Assembly: GCF_024171405.1 (NCBI RefSeq)
Contig: NZ_JALJZT010000002.1
Span: 2,108,001 to 2,172,000 of the forward strand
Direction: 5' to 3'
DNA length: 64,000 nucleotides
From: Qipengyuania citrea
GTDB taxonomy: Bacteria; Pseudomonadota; Alphaproteobacteria; Sphingomonadales; Sphingomonadaceae
Under the pieces are notes generated by a model, which saw only the letters and a program-made list of their open reading frames with translations, was not told the origin of the DNA and searched no databases. Every line of letters starts with the position of its first letter. Within the stretch, counting starts at the first letter, position 1. The position numbers and the translations under genes are program-made. Of this stretch, positions 31,999-40,392 are shown piece after piece.

Positions 31999-32814
31999 AT
32001 GAACGACTATCTCACCGCCATCTTCCTCGGCATCGTCGAGGGGCTGACCGAATTCATTCCCGTCTCCTCGACCGGGCACTTGATCCTCGCCACCGAACTG
32101 TCGGGTGCGGACCCGAACGAATGGGCGATGTTCAATGTCGTCATCCAGCTCGGCGCGATCCTCGCGGTGGTCTATCAATATTGGGGCACCTTCTGGTCGG
32201 CCGGCATGGGCGTCCTGCGGCTCGAACGCGAAGGGCTGATGTTCGCGCGCAACATCCTGCTGGGGTTCCTGCCCAGCGCGGTGATCGGCTTCGCGCTGTA
32301 CGAGAATTTCGAGGCCATGCTCGGCAATCCGGGGATCGTGCCGTGGGCGCTGATCGTCGGCGGTGTGGCGATCATCGTGATCGAGCGCGCTGCCAAGCCG
32401 CGCGACGAGGGCCGCGGGGTCGCCGAACTGCCGCTGAGCAAGGTGCTCGGCGTCGGTTTCGCACAATGCCTGGCGATGGTCCCGGGGGTCAGCCGTTCGG
32501 GCGCCACGATCATGGGCGCGCTCGCCATGGGCATCAACCGCAAGACGGCCGCCGAGTTCTCCTTCTTCCTCGCCGTGCCGACCATGGTCGGTGCGACCAC
32601 GCTCGAAGTCGCGACCAAATACGATGCGATGATGGCCGGCTCGACGCGGGTCGGGTGGGACCATATCGCGCTTGGCTTCGTGGTCAGCTTCATCGTCGCG
32701 CTGGTCGTGATCCGCGCCTTCGTGGCCTATGTCAGCCATAGCGGCTTCACGCCGTTTGCCTGGTACCGGATCATCGCGGGCAGTGCCGCGCTGGCATGGC
32801 TGACGTTCGCGTAA
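31999..32814 (+). CDS. uppP: Undecaprenyl-diphosphatase
   Basis: This 271-residue polytopic membrane protein is the BacA/UppP phosphatase that recycles the undecaprenyl carrier used for peptidoglycan and other surface polymers. Diagnostic motifs are EGLTEFIPVSSTGHLIL near residue 17 and PGVSRSGATIMGAL near 165. About eight hydrophobic segments are present. It probably lies in the same transcript as the preceding ABC exporter. Confidence 0.96.
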   Translation: MNDYLTAIFLGIVEGLTEFIPVSSTGHLILATELSGADPNEWAMFNVVIQLGAILAVVYQYWGTFWSAGMGVLRLEREGLMFARNILLGFLPSAVIGFALYENFEAMLGNPGIVPWALIVGGVAIIVIERAAKPRDEGRGVAELPLSKVLGVGFAQCLAMVPGVSRSGATIMGALAMGINRKTAAEFSFFLAVPTMVGATTLEVATKYDAMMAGSTRVGWDHIALGFVVSFIVALVVIRAFVAYVSHSGFTPFAWYRIIAGSAALAWLTFA

Positions 32815-32867
32815 CTCCCGGCGCGTATCGTGATCGCCACAGTCCGGCCATAATTCTATCCCGCGCC

Positions 32868-32892
32868 GGAACTTTTGTTTCGTGGCGGGTTT
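32868..32892 (+). promoter_or_regulatory. Possible EcfG-type promoter for the GlsB-like gene
   Basis: GGAAC at 32868-32872 is followed after 16 bases by GTTT at 32889-32892. The -35 element is perfect; the -10 differs from CGTT (or reads GGTT with a 15-base spacer). It lies about 35 bases before the start of a stress-type membrane protein gene, where a general-stress promoter would make sense. Confidence 0.4.
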
Positions 32893-32925
32893 ATTGCCAG
32901 TGAGTGACACGTAAAGGTTAGACCA

Positions 32926-33180
32926 ATGGGCTTACTGATCCTGATCGTAGTGGGTGCCCTGCTGGGGTGGCTGGCGACGATTATCCTGCGCATCGAGGAT
33001 GGTCGCACTATCCTCGCCAATGCGCTGGTCGGTGTGCTCGGCTCGCTGGTAACCGGGATGGTCGCGGGCAATGGTGCCATTCTGGGCACGGTAAGCGGCG
33101 TTGCGCTGCTGTGGGCGGTGCTGGGCTCGGTCGTGACGATCGGCCTGTTCAACCTGTTCCGCCAACGCGCCTACCGCTGA
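32926..33180 (+). CDS. GlsB/YeaQ/YmgE-type stress response membrane protein
   Basis: This 84-residue protein is almost wholly hydrophobic with three predicted membrane helices and glycine motifs (GALLGWLATIIL, GVLGSLVTGMVAG), matching the transglycosylase-associated/GlsB family. Members are small inner-membrane proteins induced under stress; their biochemical role is unknown. AAAGG precedes the ATG. It is followed by an acidic lipoprotein gene after 79 bases and preceded by an EcfG-like promoter, which fits a general stress response role. Confidence 0.82.
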   Translation: MGLLILIVVGALLGWLATIILRIEDGRTILANALVGVLGSLVTGMVAGNGAILGTVSGVALLWAVLGSVVTIGLFNLFRQRAYR

Positions 33181-33259
33181 ACGCGCTTCACATAATCTTA
33201 GCATTGATTACAAACGGGCGCGGGATGGATTCGCGTCTCGAATACCAAGGGGAATAAAC

Positions 33260-33517
33260 ATGAACTTCAACAAGCTTACCATCATCGCCTCGGCCGCTGC
33301 CCTGAGCCTCGGCGTTGCCGCTTGCGACAGCCCGCAGGAAGAAGCCGCTGAAGAGCAGGCCGAAGCCATGGAAGACGAAGCTGACGCGATGGAAGATGCC
33401 GGCGAAATCACCGATGCTGAAGCCGACGCGATCGAAGCCGAAGCCGACGACATCGAAGATGCCGCCGAAGGCGACACCGATGCGATGACCGAAGGTCTCG
33501 AAGAAGCCGTCAACTAA
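33260..33517 (+). CDS. Acidic small lipoprotein, first tandem copy
   Basis: This 85-residue protein has a signal peptide ending in the lipobox GVAAC (Cys22). The mature part is made of short acidic, alanine-rich repeats (EAMEDEADAMEDAGEI, then DAEADAIEAEADDIED) that should form a charged helix or coiled coil. It resembles the protein at 33722 in length, start (M-x-F-x-K-x-TIIASAAA-SLG-AACDS) and repeat type, so the two are paralogues. The function is unknown; a periplasmic or outer-membrane-anchored acidic helix is expected. A strong terminator follows at 33543-33572. Confidence 0.75.
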   Translation: MNFNKLTIIASAAALSLGVAACDSPQEEAAEEQAEAMEDEADAMEDAGEITDAEADAIEAEADDIEDAAEGDTDAMTEGLEEAVN

Positions 33518-33542
33518 GACGCTCTTCAGCAGGAATTACCAG

Positions 33543-33572
33543 GCGGCCCGGAAGCGATTCCGGGCCGCTTTT
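33543..33572 (+). terminator. Rho-independent terminator after first acidic lipoprotein
   Basis: An 11-base-pair perfect stem (33543-33553 with 33558-33568) closes on a GCGA tetraloop and is followed by TTTT. It ends the transcript of the gene at 33260. Confidence 0.88.
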
Positions 33573-33611
33573 GCGTGCGCCACTGCCAATCGCCGCATTA
33601 GCATTTGTCTG

Positions 33612-33636
33612 GGAACCTGGCGGCTATTCGCCCGTT
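33612..33636 (+). promoter_or_regulatory. EcfG-type general stress promoter, perfect match
   Basis: GGAAC at 33612-33616 and CGTT at 33633-33636 are separated by 16 bases, a perfect match to the EcfG consensus of alphaproteobacteria. It lies between the terminator of the first acidic lipoprotein gene and the second, about 86 bases before the second start codon. It is the clearest promoter in the window. Confidence 0.7.
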
Positions 33637-33721
33637 CATCACATTCTCGCCGCATTTCGAATACGCGGCGTGCACAAGCGTCGCGACGCGGCGCGAACCT
33701 AAAGGTTAAAGGGGATACGTA

Positions 33722-33973
33722 ATGAAGTTCACCAAAGCCACGATCATCGCTTCCGCCGCCGCCATGAGCCTCGGCCTTGCCGCTTGCGACAGCGCAGCAG
33801 AAAACGAAGCTGAAGAAAACATCGAAGAGATGGAAGACGCTCGCGACAACCAGGTTGACGCACTGGAAGAAGCCGGTGAAATCACCGAGGACCAGGCCGA
33901 CGCGATCGACGACCAGACCGACGCCATGGAAGAATCCATGGAAGAACAGGCTGACGAAATCGACGAAATGTAA
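33722..33973 (+). CDS. Acidic small lipoprotein, second tandem copy
   Basis: This 83-residue protein has a signal peptide with lipobox GLAAC (Cys22) and an acidic mature part with repeats such as EEMEDARDNQVDALEEAGEI and DQADAIDDQTDAMEESMEE, suited to a coiled coil. It is a paralogue of the protein at 33260 but carries its own promoter (perfect EcfG-type at 33612-33636) and its own terminator (34000-34028), so it is an independent transcription unit. Control by the PhyR-EcfG general stress response is inferred. The function is unknown. Confidence 0.77.
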   Translation: MKFTKATIIASAAAMSLGLAACDSAAENEAEENIEEMEDARDNQVDALEEAGEITEDQADAIDDQTDAMEESMEEQADEIDEM

Positions 33974-33999
33974 GCATCGTCGATCGTCAATCGATCATG

Positions 34000-34028
34000 C
34001 GGCCCCGGAGCGATCCGGGGCCGTTTTT
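34000..34028 (+). terminator. Rho-independent terminator after second acidic lipoprotein
   Basis: A 10-base-pair perfect stem (34000-34009 with 34014-34023) closes on GCGA and is followed by TTTTT. Its shape and loop match the terminator of the first copy, as expected after tandem duplication. Confidence 0.88.
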
Positions 34029-34061
34029 CGTTAGGCCCTGTTTTTCTGGCCGCTGCTGTCG

Positions 34062-35000
34062 TCAGACCGGTTTGGCGCCGCTCTGGCGTCCGCCGCGCAG
34101 CGTATATTCGAGCGAGCCGCGGTTCACCACATGGTCGACATCGATCACCGCGGTATTGGCATAGGTGAAGCCCGCGCCAAGGTTCCGGTACAGCTTGTCG
34201 AAATCGCGCTCGACCGTCTGGCGGTAGAGATCCTCGAAACTCTCGATCACGAAATAGGTCGGCTGCAGATCGCTGATCACATAATCGGTGCGCATTACCC
34301 GGTCGACATTGAGCATGATCCGGTTGGGGCTCTCGGCCTCGGTGGCATAGACCACCTCGGTCGGGCCCGAGAGGATCCCCGCGCCATAGGCCTTGATGCC
34401 GTCGGCTTCCTGCAATAGCCCGAATTCGACGGTGTACCAGTAGAGCGAACCGAGCGCCTTGAGCCGGTTGTAGCGCATCGCCTTCCAGCCCGCGCGGCCA
34501 TATTCCTGCATGTAATCGGCATAGACCGGATCGGTCAGCATCGGGACATGGCCGAAGACGTCGTGGAACACGTCGGGTTCCTGGATGTAGTCGAAGGTCT
34601 CGCGCGTGCGGATGAAATTGCCCGCGGGGAAACGCCGGTTGGCCAGGTGCCAGAAGAACACGTGATCGGGGATCAGCATGGGCACGGGGACCACGCTCCA
34701 CCCGGTCAGCGTATCGAGGTCTTCGGACAATGTGCCGAATTCGGGCACGCCCCCGCGGTCGAGGTTCAGTTTCTCCAGACCCGCCATGAACGCGGTCGCC
34801 GCGCGGCCGGGCAGCACGGCCATCTGCCGCGCAAACAGATCGTTCCAGATCGCGTCGTCTTCGGCCGTATAGTCGGTCTGTTTGGGTTCGAGCCAGTCGT
34901 CGCCCACATGCGCGGGCTTCTTCAGCGGCGCGGTGAACACCTCTGCCGGAAGGTCGGGCAGGCGGGTAAAGTCCTGTTCGGTCTGTGTAAGTGTAGCCAT
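34062..35000 (-). CDS. phhA: Phenylalanine 4-monooxygenase
   Basis: This 312-residue protein is a monomeric bacterial phenylalanine hydroxylase that makes tyrosine from phenylalanine with tetrahydropterin and oxygen. Iron ligands are visible: the two histidines in VFHDVFGHVP and the glutamate in LYWYTVEFGL. The pterin-binding region with PDHVFFWHLANRRFP is intact. I chose ATG 35000 (MATLTQTEQ) since an upstream in-frame start would read into the opposite ppk2 gene. It is divergent from ppk2 across 58 bases. Confidence 0.95.
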   Translation of the reverse strand: MATLTQTEQDFTRLPDLPAEVFTAPLKKPAHVGDDWLEPKQTDYTAEDDAIWNDLFARQMAVLPGRAATAFMAGLEKLNLDRGGVPEFGTLSEDLDTLTGWSVVPVPMLIPDHVFFWHLANRRFPAGNFIRTRETFDYIQEPDVFHDVFGHVPMLTDPVYADYMQEYGRAGWKAMRYNRLKALGSLYWYTVEFGLLQEADGIKAYGAGILSGPTEVVYATEAESPNRIMLNVDRVMRTDYVISDLQPTYFVIESFEDLYRQTVERDFDKLYRNLGAGFTYANTAVIDVDHVVNRGSLEYTLRGGRQSGAKPV

Positions 35001-35058
35001 ATGGTCGGCGTTAATACTATCATTGCCGCATGCATACAAATGGCAGGAGCGAGGCGCG

Positions 35059-35829
35059 ATGAAACGCAAGCACTATGAGGCGGCGATGGCGCCGCTGCGC
35101 GAGCAGCTGGTCGTCATGGCGCGGTGGGCGCGGACGACGGGGCAGCGGATCGTGGTATTGTTCGAAGGGCGCGATACCGCGGGCAAGGGCGGTGCGATCC
35201 GCGCGGTGTCCGAAAAGCTCAACCCGCGCCAATGCCATATCGTCGCACTCGCCAAGCCGACCGAGGCCGAACAGACGCAGTGGTATTTCCAGCGCTACGT
35301 CGATCATTTGCCCAGTGCAGGCGAAATCGTGCTGTTCGACCGCAGCTGGTACAATCGCGCCGGGGTCGAGAAGGTGATGGGCTATGCCGACGACGCGCAG
35401 GTGGCGCGCTTTCTCGAGCAGACCCCGGCGTTCGAGAAGATGCTCGTCGACGACGGCATACTGCTGTTCAAATACTGGCTCGGGACCGATCAGGCACGGC
35501 AGGAGGAGCGGCTGCGCGAGCGGTTGGAGGACCCGCTCAAACGCTGGAAGCTCTCGCCGATCGATCTTGCTGCGCGCGGGCGTTACGATGCCTATACCGA
35601 CGCACGCGAAGCCATGCTGGAAGCAACGCATACGGCGCACGCCCCCTGGACGCTGGTCGATTTCAACGACCAGAAACGCGGGAGGCTGACGCTGGTGCGC
35701 GATCTGCTCGACCGGCTGCCCGATACGCATGTCGTCCCGCCGGAGATCGACTTCCCGGCGCTGGACCGCGAGCCGCGGGCCGAAACCTATGCAGTGCTGA
35801 AGCCGATTGCGGACTATCCGATCGAATAG
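35059..35829 (+). CDS. ppk2: Polyphosphate kinase 2
   Basis: This 256-residue PPK2-family protein transfers phosphate between polyphosphate and nucleotides. It has a Walker A-type loop FEGRDTAGKGGAI near residue 36, the Walker B-like DRSWYNRAGVEKVMG near 94 and a lid segment with arginines (RQEERLRERL). Its one-domain length fits class I, which mostly phosphorylates nucleoside diphosphates, but class is hard to fix by eye. The ATG at 35059 follows AGGAGCGAGG. Confidence 0.93.
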   Translation: MKRKHYEAAMAPLREQLVVMARWARTTGQRIVVLFEGRDTAGKGGAIRAVSEKLNPRQCHIVALAKPTEAEQTQWYFQRYVDHLPSAGEIVLFDRSWYNRAGVEKVMGYADDAQVARFLEQTPAFEKMLVDDGILLFKYWLGTDQARQEERLRERLEDPLKRWKLSPIDLAARGRYDAYTDAREAMLEATHTAHAPWTLVDFNDQKRGRLTLVRDLLDRLPDTHVVPPEIDFPALDREPRAETYAVLKPIADYPIE

Positions 35830-35875
35830 TCATTGCGAGGAGCCGCAGGCGACGCGGCTGCGCCGCTCGCGAAGA

Positions 35876-36730
35876 CTAGCTGAGAGTAGCAGACGCCTTG
35901 GTCACCTGGCGTCCATCACCGGCAAAGGCACCGAGCTCGATTTCCCCGCCATCGCCGCGTAGCACGAGGTGGAGCGGCTCGCCCGCAATCGCCGGGCTGA
36001 CCCCGCGAAAAGCGAAGTGGGCAAGGCGGTTTTCGCCAAAATGCGCGCCGGCCAGCTGCAGCAGCAGACTCGCGGTGAGCGGGCCGTGAACGACGAGCCC
36101 GCGATAGCGTTCGACCTCACGCGTATAGGGCGCATCGTAATGGATGCGGTGCGTGTTGAAGGTCAGCGCCGAATAGCGGAACAGCAGCCGCTCGTCGGGC
36201 AAGAGTTCGCGGTGCCCATCCCACCCTTGCCGGTCGAAGACAGCCGGGGTCGGTTCGGGCGGGGACAAGGGTGCATCACCCGTCAGCGCTTCGAGATAGA
36301 CTGCGGTCTGGCGCTCGGTAACGGCAGCGGTGCCGTCGGCGCTGGTTTCATGATCGATCTCGACGAAGACCATGTCGCCCCGGCTGCCCGATTTCGGCGT
36401 GATCGAAACCACGCGGCTGACGCGCTCGACTGTCGCGCCTACAGCGATCGGGGCGTGAAACTGGATCGCGCTCGATGCCCACATCCGCCGCGGCAGCGGG
36501 ATCGGGGGCAGGAAGCTCGCCGGGTCGTTCTCGCGCAGCGGATGCCCGTCGGGGCCCAGCCGTGCGGTCGGTGATTCGGGCGTGCAGAGGCAGAAATGGA
36601 TGCCCTGCGGCATTGCCGCCGAATCCGGGGCGCCGTGATCGAAGGTCGCGTACCACCGCGCGGCGAGCGCCGGATCGAGCCGGTCTGCCGCGCGCTGCTC
36701 GCGCCCGATCCATTCGCCCCACTCGGCCAT
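35876..36730 (-). CDS. FAS1-like/MaoC acyl-CoA dehydratase
   Basis: This 284-residue protein has two hot-dog-type halves: an N-terminal FAS1-like dehydratase region and a C-terminal MaoC-like region with SALTFNTHRIHYDAPYT and YRGLVVHGPLTASLLL, where the asparagine-histidine catalytic segment lies. Relatives include HTD2-type hydratases and mesaconyl- or itaconyl-CoA hydratases. Its ATG overlaps the TGA of the thiolase gene by one base. It is the last gene of a five-gene acyl-CoA operon and would hydrate an enoyl-CoA made by the acyl-CoA dehydrogenase. The substrate is unknown. Confidence 0.82.
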   Translation of the reverse strand: MAEWGEWIGREQRAADRLDPALAARWYATFDHGAPDSAAMPQGIHFCLCTPESPTARLGPDGHPLRENDPASFLPPIPLPRRMWASSAIQFHAPIAVGATVERVSRVVSITPKSGSRGDMVFVEIDHETSADGTAAVTERQTAVYLEALTGDAPLSPPEPTPAVFDRQGWDGHRELLPDERLLFRYSALTFNTHRIHYDAPYTREVERYRGLVVHGPLTASLLLQLAGAHFGENRLAHFAFRGVSPAIAGEPLHLVLRGDGGEIELGAFAGDGRQVTKASATLS

Positions 36731-37962
36731 CAGGCGGCGCGTTCGAACACGGCGGCCATCCCCTGGCCGCCGCCGATGCACATGGTTTCGAGCCCGTAGC
36801 GCACCTCGCGCCGCTGCATTTCATGTGCCATGTCGGCGAGGATGCGGATCCCCGTCGCGCCGATCGGGTGGCCCAGCGAAATGCCCGACCCGTTGACGTT
36901 GACCAGCTCGCGGCGGCTGTCGTCCTCGGTGAAACCCCAGCCCTTGAGCACGGCGAGCGCCTGCGGGGCGAAGGCCTCGTTGAGTTCGATCAGCCCGATA
37001 TCGTCCCAGCCCATGTTGGTCTTGGCGAACAGCCGTTCGACCGCGGGAACGGGGCCGATCCCCATCCGGCTGGGGTCGCAGCCCGCCGCGCTCCACGAAT
37101 GGAACCACAGGATCGGTTCGAGACCCAATTCCGCCACCTTGTCTTCTGCCACCACCAGGCAGGCGGCGGCGGCGTCGTTCTGCTGGCTGGCATTGCCCGC
37201 CGTCACGATCGCATCCGCATCGCGCTTGCCGTCGATCGCGCGCAGCTTGCCCAGTGTGTCCATGCTGGCGTCCTCGCGGAAACCCTCGTCACGCGCGAAG
37301 ACCACCGGATCGCCGCGCCGCTGCGGGATCTCGACCGGGACCAGCTGTTCGTCGAACTTGCCTTCGGCCCAGGCGCGGGCGGCGTTCTGATGGCTGCGCA
37401 CCGCGAATGCATCGGCGGCCTCGCGGCTGATGTCGTAATCCTTGGCGAGATTTTCGGTAGTCTCGATCATGCCGGTGATCACACCGAAACGTTCGATCGG
37501 CTGGCTCATCAGCCGGCCGCGCGTCAGCCGGTCCCACAGCACCATGTCGCCCAGCCGTGCGCCGTGACGCGCCTTGGTGGTGTAATGTTCGACATTGGAC
37601 ATGCTCTCCACCCCGCCCGCGAGCACGCAATCGGCGACGCCGGTCTGTACCATCATCGCCGCGGTCGCGACCGCCTGCAGGCCCGAGCCGCAGCGCCGGT
37701 CGAGCTGGAAGCCGGGCACTTCGATCGGATAGCCTGCCGCCAGCCAGCTCCAGCGCCCGATCGCGGGGGCCTCGCCGCTGCCATAGCCCTGACTGAACAC
37801 CACGTCGTCCACCCGCAGCGGGTCGATCCCGCTGCGTTCGACCAGCGCCTTGATGATCACTGCGCCGAGCGCGCCGGCCTCGAGCGGGGCGAGGCTGCCG
37901 AGGAACTTGCCCACCGGGGTGCGCAGGGGCTTGCAGATGGCAACGCGGCGGAGTGTCGTCAT
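36730..37962 (-). CDS. Thiolase family protein (acetyl-CoA acetyltransferase)
   Basis: This 410-residue thiolase has the nucleophile cysteine in LDRRCGSGLQA near residue 87, the histidine in SLGHPIGATG near 360 and the second cysteine in ETMCIGGGQGMA near 395. It would cleave a 3-ketoacyl-CoA. It differs clearly from the thiolase at 27266, so the window holds two separate thiolase types. It starts three bases after the CoA-transferase stop and overlaps the following dehydratase gene by one base. Confidence 0.92.
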   Translation of the reverse strand: MTTLRRVAICKPLRTPVGKFLGSLAPLEAGALGAVIIKALVERSGIDPLRVDDVVFSQGYGSGEAPAIGRWSWLAAGYPIEVPGFQLDRRCGSGLQAVATAAMMVQTGVADCVLAGGVESMSNVEHYTTKARHGARLGDMVLWDRLTRGRLMSQPIERFGVITGMIETTENLAKDYDISREAADAFAVRSHQNAARAWAEGKFDEQLVPVEIPQRRGDPVVFARDEGFREDASMDTLGKLRAIDGKRDADAIVTAGNASQQNDAAAACLVVAEDKVAELGLEPILWFHSWSAAGCDPSRMGIGPVPAVERLFAKTNMGWDDIGLIELNEAFAPQALAVLKGWGFTEDDSRRELVNVNGSGISLGHPIGATGIRILADMAHEMQRREVRYGLETMCIGGGQGMAAVFERAA

Positions 37963-37965
37963 GGC

Positions 37966-39204
37966 TTATTCCTTGTCGGAGAGGCGGGCGATATCGCGAT
38001 CGACGAGCTTGCCGATCGCACCCGAGGACAGGCCGAGCCGTTCGGCGAGCACTTCCTCGGTATGCTGGCCCAGATAGGGCGCGGGCGCGGGCGGCCCGGC
38101 TTCGCGCGAAGGGATATTCGCAAAGCTGCGCGTGGCGGGATATTCGAAGCCGCTGGGATTGGCGGGCGAGGCACCGAACAGCGGGTTGTCGGCCACCAGC
38201 GCGGCGTCGTTCGCCGCTTCGTGCATCGTGCGGTAGCGTTCGAAAGTGGTGCCATGCGCGGCGAGGCTGGCGGACAGTTCGTCCCAGTCCACCTTGTCCG
38301 CGCGCTCCTGGAACAGCGCGAACAGGCGGTGGCGGTGCTCGAAACGCGGGCGGTCGCCATCGGCGAAGCGCACGCCCAGTTCGGCCTCGAGCGCAGCAAT
38401 CGCCTCGCCGATGCCAAAGGCGGCGACGAGGCCGTCCCATTGCTTGGCCGTCAGTGCCGCGACCATGAAGCGCACGCCGTCGCGGCTGCGGAAATCGCGC
38501 CCGAATGCGCCCCAGATCGCATTGCCCAGCCGTTCGCGGTCGCCGCCGCGATAGAGCATTTCGGCCATCGCGCCGCTATTGGCCAGGGTCCCGATCGCGA
38601 CATCGCCCAGCGGTACGCGCAATTCGCTGCCCTGACCCGTGATATCGCGCTGGCGCAGCGCAGCGAGCAGCGCGAAGGCGCAATAGGCCCCGGTGATGAA
38701 GTCCCATGCGGGCAGCACCTGGTTGACCGGCGGCGCATTGGCCATGTCCCAGTCCTCGGGACCGCACATCAGCGGATAGCCGCTCGCCGCATTAACGGTG
38801 AAATCCATCGCCTGGCGCCCATCGTGCCAGCCCATGATGCGCACGCTGACTAGTTCGGGCGCGCCCTCGGGCTGCTGCGCGGCGATGGCATCATGCCCGA
38901 GGAAGCTCTTTTCGGGCAGGTTGGTGATGAGATTGCCGGTATTGGCAGATAGCGCGACCAGCAATTCGCGTCCCTCGCCGCTGCGCAGGTCGAGCGCGAC
39001 CGATTTCTTCGCGCGGTTGAGGTTTTCCCAGCTCAGGCTGCGGCCCTGCTCGGTCAGCATGTAGCGGTCGTAGTCGAGCCCGCCTTCCTTGTGATCGACG
39101 CGGATCACTTCGGCGCCCAGTTGCGCGCAATAGAGGCCGGCGGTGGGCGAGGCGACGAAGCTCGAGGCCTCGATAATGCTCAGTCCGTCGAGAAGCTGGT
39201 ACAC
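37966..39204 (-). CDS. CaiB/BaiF-type CoA-transferase
   Basis: This 412-residue protein is a family III CoA-transferase, which moves CoA between carboxylic acids through an aspartyl-CoA intermediate. The start of the family is clear (LLDGLSIIEASSFVASPTAG with QLGAEVIRVD), and the catalytic aspartate is in PAWDFITGAYCAF near residue 166. The start codon is GTG at 39204, three bases after the acyl-CoA dehydrogenase stop. In this operon it would activate the substrate acid. The acid itself cannot be deduced. Confidence 0.9.
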   Translation of the reverse strand: MYQLLDGLSIIEASSFVASPTAGLYCAQLGAEVIRVDHKEGGLDYDRYMLTEQGRSLSWENLNRAKKSVALDLRSGEGRELLVALSANTGNLITNLPEKSFLGHDAIAAQQPEGAPELVSVRIMGWHDGRQAMDFTVNAASGYPLMCGPEDWDMANAPPVNQVLPAWDFITGAYCAFALLAALRQRDITGQGSELRVPLGDVAIGTLANSGAMAEMLYRGGDRERLGNAIWGAFGRDFRSRDGVRFMVAALTAKQWDGLVAAFGIGEAIAALEAELGVRFADGDRPRFEHRHRLFALFQERADKVDWDELSASLAAHGTTFERYRTMHEAANDAALVADNPLFGASPANPSGFEYPATRSFANIPSREAGPPAPAPYLGQHTEEVLAERLGLSSGAIGKLVDRDIARLSDKE

Positions 39205-39207
39205 GCG

Positions 39208-40392
39208 CTACAATCCCGCCGCGTAATCGCGCAGCATGTGCTTGGCGATCTGCAGCTGGAGGATCTGCGTCGTGCCCTCGTAAATGCGGTAGATGCGGGC
39301 ATCGCGGAAGAAGCGTTCGGCATCGTATTCGGCGAGATAGCCCGCGCCGCCATAGATCTGCACTACGCGGTCGACCACGCGGCCGCACATTTCGGAGGCG
39401 AAGACCTTGAAGGCGGCGGCGTGCTTGACCGTGTTCTCGCCACGATCGACGCGCGCGGTGACATCGGCCATCATCGCCTCGGCAGCATAGATTTCGGTCC
39501 AGCTTTCGGACAGCATCTGCTGGATCAGCTGGAAATTGGCGATCGGTTCGCCGAATGCCTGCCGCTCATTGGCATATTTGAGCGCCGAATCGAGCGCGCG
39601 GCGCGCATAGCCGGTGCTGGCTGCGCCGACCGAGATACGGCCATTGTCGAGGCTCATCATGGCGAAGCGGAAGCCCTGTCCGGTCTGTTCGCCCAGTAGC
39701 GCATCGCCGGGGACATGCACGTCGTCGAGCATGATGTCGGAGATATGGCTGCCGGCCTGGCCCATCTTTTCGTCGGGGCTGCCGGTCGATACGCCCGGCG
39801 TATCCATCGGCACGATGAAAGCGCTGACATGCGCGTTCTTGGGCTGCGCGTCCTTTTCGGTGCGCGCCATGATCAGCCCGACCTCGGCATGCGGGGCATT
39901 GGTGATGTAGCGCTTGGTCCCGTTGAGGATCCAGCCATTGCCATCGGGATCGGGCTTGGCGGTGGTCGCCATGGCGGCGCTGTCGCTGCCCGAACCGGGC
40001 TCGGTCAGGCCGAAGCAGGCAATCGCGCCCCCGGCGATCCTGGGCCACCACTCGGCCTTCTGCGCGTCGGTCCCGCCATTCTTGATCGCCGAATTGAACA
40101 TGCCGACATTGATCGAGAAGATCGAACGATAGGCGGGCGCGGCATAGGCCATGGTCTTCACGACCTGGGCATATTGCGTGATGTTCAGCCCGGCGCCGCC
40201 GAATTCTTCGGGGACGGTCAGGCCGAACAGACCCATGTCCTTCATCTCCGCGACGATCTCGTCGGGGATGCGGTCGTTGGCGATGACGTCCTTTTCCGCC
40301 GGGATCAGCCGCTCGCGGACATAGCGTTCGAGCTGTTCGAGAAACTGGTCGAAAGTCTCGGCATCCATGCCGGGGTGGACGGCGTCACTCAT
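39208..40392 (-). CDS. Acyl-CoA dehydrogenase
   Basis: This 394-residue flavoprotein makes an enoyl-CoA by alpha-beta dehydrogenation and passes electrons to ETF. Signature segments include CFGLTEPGSGSD near residue 135, the C-terminal GGAGYLAEYDAERFFRDARI and the catalytic glutamate in YEGTTQIL. ATG 40392 follows GGAG by eight bases. Its first eight bases overlap the end of a small lipoprotein gene, so that lipoprotein is the first gene of this operon. Confidence 0.94.
   Translation of the reverse strand: MSDAVHPGMDAETFDQFLEQLERYVRERLIPAEKDVIANDRIPDEIVAEMKDMGLFGLTVPEEFGGAGLNITQYAQVVKTMAYAAPAYRSIFSINVGMFNSAIKNGGTDAQKAEWWPRIAGGAIACFGLTEPGSGSDSAAMATTAKPDPDGNGWILNGTKRYITNAPHAEVGLIMARTEKDAQPKNAHVSAFIVPMDTPGVSTGSPDEKMGQAGSHISDIMLDDVHVPGDALLGEQTGQGFRFAMMSLDNGRISVGAASTGYARRALDSALKYANERQAFGEPIANFQLIQQMLSESWTEIYAAEAMMADVTARVDRGENTVKHAAAFKVFASEMCGRVVDRVVQIYGGAGYLAEYDAERFFRDARIYRIYEGTTQILQLQIAKHMLRDYAAGL

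Noticed and set aside
30019..32910. 963-codon open frame opposite the ABC transporter and uppP
   Set aside because: It spans two real genes and their gap in antisense, with no recognisable domain.
36475..38853. 792-codon plus-strand frame across the thiolase and CoA-transferase genes
   Set aside because: Antisense shadow over three well-supported genes.
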